The notes: generated from the letters alone by a model not told the origin. A stretch of DNA of 36,968 nt from Gracilaria domingensis (GCA_022539475.1 VCMS01000040.1:1-36968), one strand, 5' to 3'. Positions 1 to 9,479 are shown, counted from the stretch's first letter. Program-made: numbers and translations.

Positions 1-2631
1 TTGCTTCGTACCTTCAATGAGTCGACGAGTACCATGCGAAGGATGATGTTTGCAGACAAGATACACTCTATAGTTAGTGTGGTCGCCATTCTAATTGAAG
101 ATGTTGAGGGGGTGACGCCGGCAGACGTGGATCCTGCAGAAGTGACAGAAGTGTTGAAGGAGAGCCAACTGATTGGGACTGTGCAAGAGCGTCAGTACCT
201 GAGATATGCCAATGTCGCCCTGCAACTCATGTCTCGTGAGGGAATGCTGGCCCATTTCGAGGATATATGTGAGACTGTGAGTGACATAGGTCTCACACAT
301 CTGTCCCATACTCCGCTATATGTTTTGGATGCCGAGGAGTTTTCCTTCATTCTTGATTGTCTTCAGATGTTTCTATTGAAGGGCAAGTCGACGAAGACAA
401 AGCAATGGAAAAGCTTTGAGGAGGTTCGAGGTTTCTTTTATGATAGAGCAGTGTCTCTGTTCCGCGCGGCTAGAGCAGTGAGGAATGAACTGAACGAGGA
501 AGAGTCCATGGAAGTGTTCCTGAAACGCGAAGTCAGTCTTTCTACTCCATCGAATGAAGATGACGTTGAAGACCCAGACAACAACGCAGCTGTGTATCAG
601 TTCCTTTTGGGACAAGTTGTGAACTTCAACACTTTGCCGCGTGTTCGGAGCAGGACGAACTCAATTAGAACTGCCACGACTTCCGTTCAGAATCGATTGC
701 GGACGATGCTCAAGGTAATTCCGCCCCCTGCACCAGTGAAGCAGTCCGTGACAAAGAGGAGGACTCCCGCTGCTGCTGCTGCAACATCTGACAGTGAAGA
801 AGGGGAGCCGCGAAGAAGTGCACGAGAACGGGCGCAGGTGAGTTATAGGGAAATCGAACACGGCCGAAATCGAGGTGCCATAGAAGTTCTGGATAGCTCT
901 GAAGAAGAACAGCGGGCTCCGCCGAGGAAGAAACGGAGAAAGACTTTCACACAACAGATGAGATCTACTCTGAACAGCATGACACCGGATGACCTGATGT
1001 CTCAACTAAATGAACATGTGCTGAGAGGAAGGTCGATGAAGGTTCAGTTCGTGGCATTGGGAGAGGGAGCGAATGCAGAGAACGCAGGCAGTTCTGCATT
1101 TGTGGATGACGAAGAGCTTCTTTCTGTGACAGTTCCACGGGTTGTCACCGTCGAGAAAGATGCTGCGCCAGACGATCAGCAAGAGACAGGTGGGGGGTCA
1201 TTTGATGACGAGTTACCTACAGCTCTTCCGGAATCTGAGGAGCACGGACTTGTTCGAGGTGACCCATATGATGGCCCACTGAACCCATCATGGTGCGGGT
1301 ATGCCAGGCTGAGACCGCAGGAATGGCAAGGGAAGAACGTAATTGAGCACAAGGACCCCTGGCTCAGAGTCATTCACTTGCCGAAGGGACATAGGTCGGA
1401 GCTGCTAAGTGTCTCGAATCTTAGAGATGTACACCATCTTGTCTTTTGGCACGCTGCAAGGGCTGAACATCGCCTACGGGCGGAGACATTTGGTATGCAG
1501 TATCCTCGTACTCGACCGACAGGTATGGATGATGAAGAGGTGCTGTGGGTTGCTGCGAAGGAGCATGACGAATTTGGGCAAATGTTCTTCGCCCGAATGC
1601 AAGCTGAGCTAAGGCAGAATGGATATTGCGTGCTTGATGGCTTTGCGACGGATAATGGTGTCCCTAAATGGGAGGAGTTGGAAGAAGTTCGGGAGTTCGG
1701 AGATGTGTCGGGGAAGTTGGTGGACTTCTTCGAGAATGAGTATGGAGCGATGCCGGATATACGGAAAGGAGAGGAACAGAAGTCGTTTGTTCAAATAATC
1801 AACGATGATAAAGGATGGAAGGACGGTAGCGATGGACCATTTGAGGGGAGAGTGATGTCGACACGTTGGGGTACGGTGGAGAAGCCGGAGGATAATGAGG
1901 AGCTCAGGTGGGTTGTAAGGTCGCGTGCTTTACTTGATGTTCGAATGGGTACAATTGCTGCGGCTTTGGGACTATGGGACAATGAAAGGGAAGCTGTGAA
2001 GATGTACACTCCGAAAACTGGTGGTCGATTTCTGGGGACGACGAGAAAGTGCAAGCGCCAGACGCTGCACACCGACTTCAGTGGTCTGGTTACGAAGGAA
2101 ACAATGAATACTGGCAACCCCGGATACTTTGTAATGGCCTCTGGGAAAGAGGGCTTTCCTCTCTGGGTGAGCGCTGGAAGCCATCAACTGGTGGGGATGA
2201 ACAACCAACAGTTGCGAGTGATGTCGGAGGTGTATCCAGCGAAGAAGATAATCATCCCACCGTACTCTGTATTCGTGGGCCGTGGTGATGTGACACATGC
2301 TGGAGCAAGTGGGAAGGACAAGGTGGATAGGCCCGAGTCTATGGATTTGCTGGTTAGATACCACATGTACATGGTACCAGAGGGCTACGCACTACCTGAT
2401 GCTGTTCATCGGGTGCGGGATTTCCGACCCACGTTTGTCAATGGTGACGAGGAGGAGGAGGCGGAGGATGAACTGTTGTCCGATAAGGAGGTTGGGGCGG
2501 TTGACATGGACGAAGACCAAGTGGTCGTGGAGATTGGTGTGGAAGCGGACGCCGGTAGAACCGAAGTGCTCGAGAGTAGTAGTGATGACGATTTGCCAAT
2601 AATGAGGCTGCGAGCGCCTCGAAGTGGATGA
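1..2631 (+). CDS. 2-oxoglutarate/Fe(II) oxygenase-like protein, 5' partial
   Basis: The frame is open from the left edge to a TGA at 2629-2631 (876 codons). It begins without ATG, so the true start may lie outside; the first in-frame ATG is at 34. Residues ~1-230 are mostly helical and unrecognised. Residues ~240-420 are low-complexity, with Ser/Glu/Asp and basic tracts typical of a disordered nuclear-type linker. Residues ~540-800 look like a double-stranded beta-helix dioxygenase: LHTDFSG gives H690-x-D692, VTHAGASG gives a distal H766, and R786 in VRYHMYM could bind the 2-oxoglutarate carboxylate. The C-terminal ~60 residues are very acidic. The HxD...H...R order matches the phytanoyl-CoA/prolyl-hydroxylase fold, but the substrate is unknown. 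The fold call is inferred from motif spacing only. Confidence 0.6.
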   Translation: MLRTFNESTSTMRRMMFADKIHSIVSVVAILIEDVEGVTPADVDPAEVTEVLKESQLIGTVQERQYLRYANVALQLMSREGMLAHFEDICETVSDIGLTHLSHTPLYVLDAEEFSFILDCLQMFLLKGKSTKTKQWKSFEEVRGFFYDRAVSLFRAARAVRNELNEEESMEVFLKREVSLSTPSNEDDVEDPDNNAAVYQFLLGQVVNFNTLPRVRSRTNSIRTATTSVQNRLRTMLKVIPPPAPVKQSVTKRRTPAAAAATSDSEEGEPRRSARERAQVSYREIEHGRNRGAIEVLDSSEEEQRAPPRKKRRKTFTQQMRSTLNSMTPDDLMSQLNEHVLRGRSMKVQFVALGEGANAENAGSSAFVDDEELLSVTVPRVVTVEKDAAPDDQQETGGGSFDDELPTALPESEEHGLVRGDPYDGPLNPSWCGYARLRPQEWQGKNVIEHKDPWLRVIHLPKGHRSELLSVSNLRDVHHLVFWHAARAEHRLRAETFGMQYPRTRPTGMDDEEVLWVAAKEHDEFGQMFFARMQAELRQNGYCVLDGFATDNGVPKWEELEEVREFGDVSGKLVDFFENEYGAMPDIRKGEEQKSFVQIINDDKGWKDGSDGPFEGRVMSTRWGTVEKPEDNEELRWVVRSRALLDVRMGTIAAALGLWDNEREAVKMYTPKTGGRFLGTTRKCKRQTLHTDFSGLVTKETMNTGNPGYFVMASGKEGFPLWVSAGSHQLVGMNNQQLRVMSEVYPAKKIIIPPYSVFVGRGDVTHAGASGKDKVDRPESMDLLVRYHMYMVPEGYALPDAVHRVRDFRPTFVNGDEEEEAEDELLSDKEVGAVDMDEDQVVVEIGVEADAGRTEVLESSSDDDLPIMRLRAPRSG

Positions 2632-2931
2632 GAATGAGATGATTAGTAAATTATGTGTGTCTTGCGAGTATTAAGAGTAGTATACTATTACAAGGCTATA
2701 CATATGAACATAGAAAAGGTGCGGCAGGCTGGTAATTGAACAAATGTCATACGTCTTTGGTCCAGTTGCGTCTAATTGCAACATGCCAAATGCTCGGTAT
2801 CGTTAACATCATTGGTGGCACCAGTCAATTCGCAATTGAACATGTAGCGTCCTAACACTTCTGAAACTGCACTTAAGGTTGCTTTTAAGAGAAGTATATG
2901 CAGTTCCTGTCTATGCGGTACTTGTGGCAGT

Positions 2932-3792
2932 ATGGTGACTGTATCAGGAAAAATGGCAGAGGAACAGAGAGACTTGGCGGAAATTTCACCAAATACCTTG
3001 TCTAAGTTCATATATGCCAATGGTTACGGTATATTAAGTTCCGTTGATGGAACGTTGAGAAGAGAAGGAGAGTCAATTCCAGAAGAAGTTGTGAAGTGTA
3101 TGAAGTTCATTGACGAACGTGTTGGTTTCGGACTTGTCACAGGGGGTGATGTGGGCGACGTGGAGGGGAAAATGGAAGGACTCGGAGACTATAAGTTTGG
3201 TGTCTCGGCGAATCATGGAGCTTTCATGCGTTTCTCTGACGAGAGGGAAATTAAGGGTGCATTCAATGATCACACCCTTGACCACACTGTTGACGGACTA
3301 CTGTTCCTGGCAAGGGATTTGAATAGGAGGCATGGTATTGTGAATGATGATGACAAGGGGTTCGTGGAGACCAGAAGTGATAGTGGCCTTCCCAATTTCG
3401 TGTACAACAAACTGTGGCAGTGGAAAGAAGAAGTGGATTCTGCTATTGGGGACCTGTTGCAGAAGATGGATGCGTTTGTTATCTATCCCGGCGATAAAAG
3501 TTGCGAAATTGTGGACAAGCGATACACAAAAGGAAGCGGAGGAGAAAATCTTGTGGATAATGAACCGAGATTTATTGATACGGATGACGTCGTGACGTTC
3601 GGAAGTGCTTTGAGCGACGGGCCTTTGCATGAGGTAGGCGTGTACGGCGTTCACGTCAAAGAAGATTGTATCCCGCGTGGAGTACACAACCTGTTCGAAA
3701 GCGTGGAGGATGTACATTCGACAATTATGTTGGTGGCTCTGTTGTACGGCTACGAGGAAAAGCAGCACGATAAAAACCACCATGAATCATAG
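2932..3792 (+). CDS. HAD-superfamily (trehalose-phosphatase-like) protein with degraded catalytic motif
   Basis: This 286-residue protein starts at ATG 2932; a second ATG at codon 8 is equally plausible. It is a clear paralogue of the convergent gene at 3845-4717 along its whole length, sharing the NGYG start, a KCMKFI helix, the DSGLPNF segment, a KW(K/E) helix, the (F/Y)TK lysine motif and the final VEDVH helix. HAD motif I, normally DxDGT, reads SVDGT here (S37), so the phosphoryl-accepting aspartate is missing. Motif IV is also weakened: GSALSDGP against GNASNDGP in the paralogue. Motif II (VTGGD) and the motif III lysine remain. The frame is intact, so it may be a binding or regulatory pseudophosphatase. 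The trehalose-phosphatase relation rests on C-terminal layout and is tentative. Confidence 0.7.
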   Translation: MVTVSGKMAEEQRDLAEISPNTLSKFIYANGYGILSSVDGTLRREGESIPEEVVKCMKFIDERVGFGLVTGGDVGDVEGKMEGLGDYKFGVSANHGAFMRFSDEREIKGAFNDHTLDHTVDGLLFLARDLNRRHGIVNDDDKGFVETRSDSGLPNFVYNKLWQWKEEVDSAIGDLLQKMDAFVIYPGDKSCEIVDKRYTKGSGGENLVDNEPRFIDTDDVVTFGSALSDGPLHEVGVYGVHVKEDCIPRGVHNLFESVEDVHSTIMLVALLYGYEEKQHDKNHHES

Positions 3793-3844
3793 AAGGGTAT
3801 TGAGATATATACGACACTTTTATTACTGAGATCTCATATCATAG

Positions 3845-4717
3845 CTAAGTATTACAGGCATCGTAGCACTGGAAACAAATTCCAAGAGCATTTCTAAACC
3901 ATTGACACTTGCATTTTCTGTACCCGTACAGTTCTGCCACCCTTCTGATGGTCTCATGCACGTCCTCCACCCCATCAACAAGATATGTTACCGCTGGTGG
4001 AGGGTCGTCTCCCTTCACATGAACTGCGAGGGTTGCCATTTCATATAGAGGACCATCATTGGAAGCATTCCCGAAAGCAACGATTAAATGTGTGTCGAAC
4101 TGGGGGTCGTTTTCAACCAAGGCTAGCGCCCCACTATTTTTCGTGAAACGAATGTCCCCTATGTCACAGTTTTCATCTTGAGGGTACGCAACCAGGTTCG
4201 GAAAGGATGTCAACACTTTTGAAATACCGGAGTTAACTTCTGGTTTCCACTTCGACAGTCCATTGTACGTGAAGTTAGGGAGTCCACTGTCTTTTCTAGT
4301 GCTCACCACTGCTTGTTGACGCTCTTCGTGAAGTCCGTGCGATTCATTTAAGGAGAGTGCAAGTCTCTCAAGTTCGGCTGCACATCTTTCGTAACCTTCC
4401 CTGTCAAGGTCCTGATCAATTTCGGTACCATTGGATAATCTCACCCGTGCGCCTTGGTTTCCAGAGATGCCAAAAGTGTAGCCACCCAGGTGCTCCATGA
4501 AACTCTCGGCATCCTCTATATCTCGCCCAGTAGCAATTCCGAAACCAACGCGTGCGTTGATGTACTTCATGCATTTGACTGTTTCGGCAGGAATGTTCTC
4601 CCCAGCTCTTTTCAGAGTACCGTCAACATCACTAATCACGGCGTAGCCATTTTCGAATATTTCGTTAGCCAGCTGCTGAGGAGTTACTTCTTGGGCTCTA
4701 ACTTCCGAGTTATACAT
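3845..4717 (-). CDS. HAD-superfamily phosphatase, trehalose-phosphatase-like
   Basis: This 290-residue protein is read from the ATG at 4715-4717. An upstream non-ATG extension to 4816 is open but lacks similarity to the paralogue. HAD motifs are complete: DVDGT (D30 nucleophile, D32 acid/base), ATGRD for motif II, the lysine in RFTKNSG for motif III, and GNASNDGPLYEM for motif IV Mg2+ binding. The later VHVKG...VDGVEDV stretch resembles the end of trehalose-6-phosphate phosphatases, so a sugar-phosphate monophosphatase is likely; Cof-type phosphatases are the alternative. The tail is Cys-rich (KCKCQW...CFQCYDAC) and absent from the neighbour. The stop lies 52 bp from the stop of the convergent paralogue at 2932-3792, so the pair probably arose by inverted duplication. 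Confidence 0.75.
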   Translation of the reverse strand: MYNSEVRAQEVTPQQLANEIFENGYAVISDVDGTLKRAGENIPAETVKCMKYINARVGFGIATGRDIEDAESFMEHLGGYTFGISGNQGARVRLSNGTEIDQDLDREGYERCAAELERLALSLNESHGLHEERQQAVVSTRKDSGLPNFTYNGLSKWKPEVNSGISKVLTSFPNLVAYPQDENCDIGDIRFTKNSGALALVENDPQFDTHLIVAFGNASNDGPLYEMATLAVHVKGDDPPPAVTYLVDGVEDVHETIRRVAELYGYRKCKCQWFRNALGICFQCYDACNT

Positions 4718-5344
4718 GTTTTGAAAGCTTTCGAAAGGGTTCGTTTTGCAAATGGGTGTGGGTATAGGAATGAGAAGGATGTGATTGATGTTCACAAGGT
4801 GTTTCGTAGTATACAAAGAGTCTAAGAACGACCATATACGGGTATTGTAGTACTGTTTTAAAACGTTACTAGGAGGAGAAGTTTTTGCATCGATTTGAAG
4901 TAAAGAAAGGATGATTTAGTCATAAATTATATGTACGGGTTCAAGTGGGTAAAGAAAACTGTAAATATCTTTAACATGAGCTTAGAAATCAAGAAGAGTA
5001 AAACAACCTCCATTATGGGTTGAAACCCATAAAAGGTTTACCTTACTTTATACGGGTGCCCCAAGTAATGCAAACGCTTAGTTCTTCAGAAATATCACAA
5101 TTTTTGTACTTGTTTCGTTACTAGTATCGTGCACTTTAATGATATGGAATGACCATTTTCTATCTAGCAAAGTCTTAGCGAAGTATTAGTGATAAGGGAT
5201 GTAGGATTTAAAGGGGCATATTTGAACCACAGAAGGACGAACAGTATAAGTAATGTAATAGGAACAGGTCATTTCGATAAAGTAACTTTTATGTTTAACT
5301 ATCTCTAAAAGGTTTACAACACCGAAAAGTCATGTGTTCTAACC
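4718..5344. other. AT-rich intergenic region, no gene seen
   Basis: This spacer lies upstream of the HAD gene (minus strand) and downstream of the reductase-like gene at 5345-6247. No ORF with coding character was found. It holds a perfect 9 bp hairpin at 5013-5032, and AAAAGGTTTA occurs twice (near 5031 and 5307). Confidence 0.6.
5013..5032. repeat. Perfect 9 bp inverted repeat, 2-nt loop
   Basis: TTATGGGTT and AACCCATAA are separated by GA. The site lies about 300 bp upstream of the HAD gene start at 4717 and could be an operator-like palindrome or a cruciform. No function is assigned. Confidence 0.7.
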
Positions 5345-6247
5345 TCAAAGCTGGGGGAATGGGGAGGGGGATAACTTTTCCTTAACAACGTTGACGTAGT
5401 TTGTATGAAAAGGAGCGGGGTCACCGCCTACAATGTTTCTTTCTTGGCGGGAAAAGTCGTAGAAGTACGCGTTCCTAAATTGAAAGTCGGAGAAAGAAGT
5501 AGGGAAGCCAATGAGAGTTTTCCCATATGCAAGAAGTCGCCCAACGGTCTCTTCCAGGTTGAAAGTAGTACCTGTCTTAAGCGAAACTATCTTCAACAGC
5601 TCTTTCATTATTGTGAGCACAATCGTACTGCACTCCGTAGCGACTACGTCCATAGGAATGAAACCTCTTGAGGCCCCGACGATGTTGAACGCTGATAGCC
5701 ACACGAGCTTCTCATAATAGCTTACGAGAAATGTGTCTTCGTCGACAACCCCGCAAGTGAGACCCATAGACCTAAACCTGTCTGCAACGTTGGAGGCCCA
5801 CTTTCCTGTTGCGACAGTGAGACCATCCGGACTTTGAGGAGTGACACCATCCTGCGGAGCTGCGTTTCTTGAGGGGACACCAACGTATAGGACAACTTTT
5901 GAACATTTGTCCACACCGAGCTTCGAAAGCAATGGTATGATGTCTCCATTCTGGAAGAAAACGAGATTCTCTCTGAGCGAATAAGGGCAAGCCTGAATTA
6001 CGGTCTCCAGGGTGTTCGTTCTTCCACAAACTAGTATCGGTACATCAGAAAGATGAGAGGTAGCAGCCATGCTGCAGAATTCGTGTGCGGAAATGACCGT
6101 ATCTTCTTCGTTCGCCAGCATGGTACCTATACGCCCCCTTCCAACAATAACGGCCCGAGTCCTTCGGGCGGGAGATGAGGCCTGAGGGACGTCAGAGTAT
6201 CTGGGACTCGGAGGCGGAGTCGGAGGCATGTCGGACTGGGAGTTCAT
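5345..6247 (-). CDS. Ketopantoate reductase (ApbA/PanE)-like dehydrogenase
   Basis: This is a 300-residue protein from ATG 6245-6247. The frame stays open upstream to 6448, but that extension starts with TTG and is low-complexity. Residues 1-30 are Pro/Ser-rich. From residue ~33 there is a Rossmann start, AVIVGRGRIG, with the GxGxxG nucleotide-binding loop. It is followed by VLYVGVPSRNA, resembling the region after the ketopantoate-reductase nucleotide fold, and a C-terminal helical half with KLVWLSAFN (compare the KxxxN catalytic helix of the family), a GR(A/L)LAYGKT segment and a final SSF-like FPTSFSDFQ. The family reduces ketopantoate with NADPH in pantothenate synthesis. Red-algal or plant-like 2-hydroxyacid-type relatives are an alternative, so the substrate is unsure. 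Confidence 0.6.
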   Translation of the reverse strand: MNSQSDMPPTPPPSPRYSDVPQASSPARRTRAVIVGRGRIGTMLANEEDTVISAHEFCSMAATSHLSDVPILVCGRTNTLETVIQACPYSLRENLVFFQNGDIIPLLSKLGVDKCSKVVLYVGVPSRNAAPQDGVTPQSPDGLTVATGKWASNVADRFRSMGLTCGVVDEDTFLVSYYEKLVWLSAFNIVGASRGFIPMDVVATECSTIVLTIMKELLKIVSLKTGTTFNLEETVGRLLAYGKTLIGFPTSFSDFQFRNAYFYDFSRQERNIVGGDPAPFHTNYVNVVKEKLSPSPFPQL

Positions 6248-6644
6248 TGCAAGTGTTCGATTGTTTTTGTGTGACGATAAAAAGGGAAGATGGGGCGGAG
6301 AACTGCTGGGGTAAAGAGTGATACGTAAGTACAAACGGTTGGGAAGCGCAGAACGGGAACATGGTTCACTTTGTGAAAGTGAGCGAAATGTATGATATGT
6401 GATTGTACTGAATGAATGATAGGCCTTGTATGAGACGACAAGCCACAAAGTGTGATGATGTTTTATGAAAGGTAGGTGGAAGAGTAGAAAGTGTGCAATG
6501 AATGAAACTGATTTCGAACCTGAGTTGTAAAGTAGTTGTAAAGTACGATTTACGGGGAGCTTGAATACAGGATGAAAGGAGCCATTTTGGCTTCATAAAT
6601 GAGGTGAACGGGTTTTATAGCTTCACTCGGATTGCCATAATTAA
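6248..6644. other. Intergenic region between the reductase-like gene and the epimerase fragment
   Basis: This is probably the upstream region of the minus-strand reductase-like gene. I looked here for the missing N-terminal half of ribulose-phosphate 3-epimerase on the plus strand and did not find it. Confidence 0.5.
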
Positions 6645-6965
6645 AAGGATGGAGTTGGATTGCGCCCGAATACGTCTATAAAGGTCGTAGAAGCACTTAT
6701 GAAGGAAGGAGTTGTAGACATGTTATTGTTGATGACGGTGGAGCCAGGGTTTGGAGGACAGGCGTTTATGGAGGGTGTTCTTGATAAGGTGCGACATGCA
6801 AGGGAGTTGTACCCAAGAATAGGGATACAGGTGGATGGAGGTATTGGACTGAGTACTGTGAAAGCAGTAGTGAAGGCCGGTGCAAACATTTCAGTTGCAG
6901 GATCTGCCATCTTTGGCTCGAGTAACCCAGCTCATGTCATAGCTGGTTTTCGAAAGGTTGGTTAG
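6645..6965 (+). pseudogene. rpe: Ribulose-phosphate 3-epimerase, C-terminal fragment
   Basis: About 106 codons end at TAG 6963-6965. The reading GVGLRPNTSIK, then MTVEPGFGGQ, IQVDGG and GSAIFGS, is the C-terminal half of cytosolic-type ribulose-phosphate 3-epimerase, the TIM-barrel enzyme that interconverts ribulose-5- and xylulose-5-phosphate in the pentose phosphate and Calvin cycles. The VDGG aspartate (one catalytic Asp) is kept. The N-terminal ~120 residues, which hold the metal-binding His, the other catalytic Asp and the first barrel strands, are absent, and a stop codon at 6642-6644 precedes the fragment in frame. No upstream exon was found. It is best read as a 5'-truncated copy; a far upstream exon is unlikely because a divergent gene lies there. 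Confidence 0.8.
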
Positions 6966-7040
6966 AGATAGTAGCATAAATTTATTGTTTATTACATTGT
7001 TACCTTTACGTGTTATCACGACTATATTCTCCGTCTCCAT

Positions 7041-7390
7041 TGGAGATGTATTTCTATTGTATGACAACCGGGAAAGGATGTGAGAGAACATAAATATATC
7101 CCCAGTGGACGCTGAGAGGGAGGATGAACTACTCTACGTGCTATCATTGTTACCCATCCGGTGTCGAGTGGTGACATATTCTTTTTTTGTCACAACCCAC
7201 AAAGGATGTGACGGAAGAAGAACATGCCCCCAGTCGAGACAGAGGGTGAGCAACTCTAAGTACAATCACTAGTCCCTAGCTTGCCTCCACTGGCAATATC
7301 TTCCTGTATTGCTATAACCATCGAGTGGGGTTATGGTGGAAGAGAAAAATATCGCCGGTCGAGGCGAGGTGGGTGGGGACTATGTGAAGA
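7041..7390. repeat. Three degenerate ~125 bp tandem repeats with a hairpin-like core
   Basis: Related units start near 7041, 7169 and 7290. Each runs TGG-(A/T)-rich-TATTCT, then an arm, an ACAACC/ATAACC block, a GGATGTG or GGTTATG block, and then CC(C/G)(A/G)GT(G/C)GA(G/C)...GAG. In unit 2 the arms GTCACA and TGTGAC pair; in unit 3 ATAACC and GGTTAT pair at the same place, which suggests conserved structure despite base changes. The array sits between the epimerase fragment and the coiled-coil gene at 7599. Confidence 0.5.
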
Positions 7391-7598
7391 GGGGACAGAG
7401 AGATGGCGCTTAAATAGTGGAAGGTGCGGAGGTGTACAGTGGATGTTTTGGCGGGAAATGGGATGAGGGAAACAGGGACAATCATGGTGCTGGATATAGC
7501 CCGTGTGGTTGGACAGTGGGGGTGGACAGCACAGTTTAGCTCGATTGCACTGTATCGCAGCGGAAACTTCGATCCAACTACTACTTCTTCTTCTGAAT

Positions 7599-8528
7599 AT
7601 GTCGAACGGATACGTGAAGGATAAGGAGCTGTGGGTGCTGTTGGAGGGGAAGGAGGTACCGCAGACGCCGTCACCAAAGCGGGAAGAGGACGTGATTACG
7701 GCGGCTGGTCGGATGTCGCAGAAGAAGGAAGTGGCTGAGGAAGGAAAGAAGTGTGAGGCGAGGAGAGGGGATGGTGATGAGGTGGAGAAGGGGGTAGAAT
7801 TGGAGGTGGAGGGGGTCGCAATGGAGAGAAGGGGTGCGGTGCATCTGAGTCAGTTAGAGGTTGGAGACCAGATAGAGAGTGGGGGCGGAGAGGGTGACAG
7901 GGAGATGCGGTTTGTGGGGGAGATGAAGGCGAGGGTGGGGATGTTGGGGTTGGTGATGAAGGAGCAACTGGACGATGGAATTGTGGAGATTGTAACGGAA
8001 ATGGGCGGTGTGGTGCTGAGTGGGGGTGGTAGTGGTGTTTCGGTTGAGGCGATTTCGAGCTTGCGGAATTCGTTGTCGGTATTGGGAGTGGAGATGAGAA
8101 ATCATGTGTATGGGATAGTGGAGTGTGCGGGAAGGGAGGTTGGAGAGTTGCGGGAGGAGAATAGGGTTCTGAACGAGAGGTTGGACGTGCTGGAGAAGGA
8201 GGTGAAGGAGCTGTGCAAGAGGCAAAGATTGGTGGAAGAGGAGAGGGTGAAAGGAGGTGTGGAGGGAAAGACGGAGAAGGGAAGTGTGGGAAGGGTGGCG
8301 GTGCAGAAGGGGTCTCCTGTGACACCGAAGACAAAGGGTGGTGGGGTTGGGGATGGGAAGAGCCGTCTGAAGAAGAGGCGTAAGGAGATGAAGAAGGTGG
8401 TGGAGGAGGTGCCGCGGGAGGGAGTGGGAGCTCCGGTGGTGACTGGGTTTAGGAGTGCGGCGGAGGTAGCGCGGACTGCGAAGGGGATTCTGAGGGGACA
8501 GGAGGAGAGAAGGATGGGAGGGATTTGA
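7599..8528 (+). CDS. Glu/Lys/Gly-rich coiled-coil protein of unknown function
   Basis: This is a 309-residue ORF from ATG 7599 (MSNGYVKDKELW). An in-frame extension to 7503 has no ATG. Residues ~1-110 are charged and low-complexity. Residues ~170-235 have heptad-like spacing (SSLRNSLSVLGVEM ... REVGELREENRVLNERLDVLEKEVKEL), typical of a dimeric coiled coil. The C-terminal part is basic and probably disordered (KSRLKKRRKEMKKVV). The DNA is very G-rich on this strand. The long antisense ORF at 7854-8816 is Pro/His/Ser-rich with no folded character and looks like a shadow. No family was recognised; layouts like this occur in both host proteins and ORF1-type transposon proteins. Confidence 0.5.
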   Translation: MSNGYVKDKELWVLLEGKEVPQTPSPKREEDVITAAGRMSQKKEVAEEGKKCEARRGDGDEVEKGVELEVEGVAMERRGAVHLSQLEVGDQIESGGGEGDREMRFVGEMKARVGMLGLVMKEQLDDGIVEIVTEMGGVVLSGGGSGVSVEAISSLRNSLSVLGVEMRNHVYGIVECAGREVGELREENRVLNERLDVLEKEVKELCKRQRLVEEERVKGGVEGKTEKGSVGRVAVQKGSPVTPKTKGGGVGDGKSRLKKRRKEMKKVVEEVPREGVGAPVVTGFRSAAEVARTAKGILRGQEERRMGGI

Positions 8529-9479
8529 AGCCGTTTTGGGGCGAGGCGGGTATACGAGAAGGGGGAGAGTTGTGCACCTGACTTCTACAAAATGAACGCG
8601 TGATGGGCGAGAAATGCGTAAATAGCGGGGGTGGTGTGGACTGGGAAGAAGTGATGGGATGATTGAGGTGGGATGAGTTGCGATTGGCATTGCAACATGG
8701 GAGAAAATGGAAACGCAAACTAGCACGAGTGCAGTTTTGAGAGAGGGTCGCGGAAAAGAGTGAATGGGGTGGTGCGGCGAAGTAGAACCTCTACAAAAAC
8801 TAGGAGACCCAAGCACTAAACTGCGCGAAATGGAATTTAATATTCCAAAATTTCTTAATTTTTTGAGTGCCAGCCTCTGCTACCCCCTCGCGCGCCCCAA
8901 ATAGCCCCAAAACTAGCTTAGTTTCCAAAGCGAACAGACTATATTCCACTTTGCAGAACACAGACGTTGTGCAGTGCAACCAAGAACAGTGAATCTCGCA
9001 CAAAATGTCTGACGTCCTGTTCCTTTTGGGAAGTAGCTAAGCGGACGAGCCTCTGTTGCCACCGGAGACCTCTGTGTAAAACCATTGGTGAGCTGAGCTA
9101 AACCTACAGAGGTGAGTAGAGAAAGTCGGAGGACGATGAATTACCAATGGAAATGGTATGAGAGGCGGAACACTCCGAAGAGTGAACTACATACCCGAAT
9201 GGGGGACGTAGCCCAGAAAAGGGGAAAAGAGAGAGAAAGAATTCAGAGGACGAGGCGAAGGTGGTGCACACGCATGCTACAGGCCGGAAGACGGGGGAGC
9301 AAAAACAAGAAACAAAGAGGAGAACTCAATACTGGGGAGGCAAATCTGTCCTACATAGTAAATAAGAGACAATCAGTACTCAACATCCCATGGTGTAATC
9401 AGAAATCCTAAAGCTTCCCTGGGGGAGAGCGTGCCCTTAGATTTATTGAGATAAACCTCCCCATGGAGTTGTATACCGG
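8529..9479. other. Non-coding region between the coiled-coil gene and the LTR cluster
   Basis: No convincing gene was found. The ORF at 9112-9411 starts without ATG and has no fold-like pattern. The inverted LTR fragment beginning at 9933 may continue into this region at low similarity, but I could not fix its end. Confidence 0.4.

Noticed and set aside
7854..8816. Long minus-strand ORF opposite the coiled-coil gene
   Set aside because: Pro/His/Ser-rich without fold-like pattern; it arises from the G-rich plus strand.
9112..9411. ORF of 99 codons
   Set aside because: No ATG start and no domain; lies in non-coding sequence near the LTR cluster.
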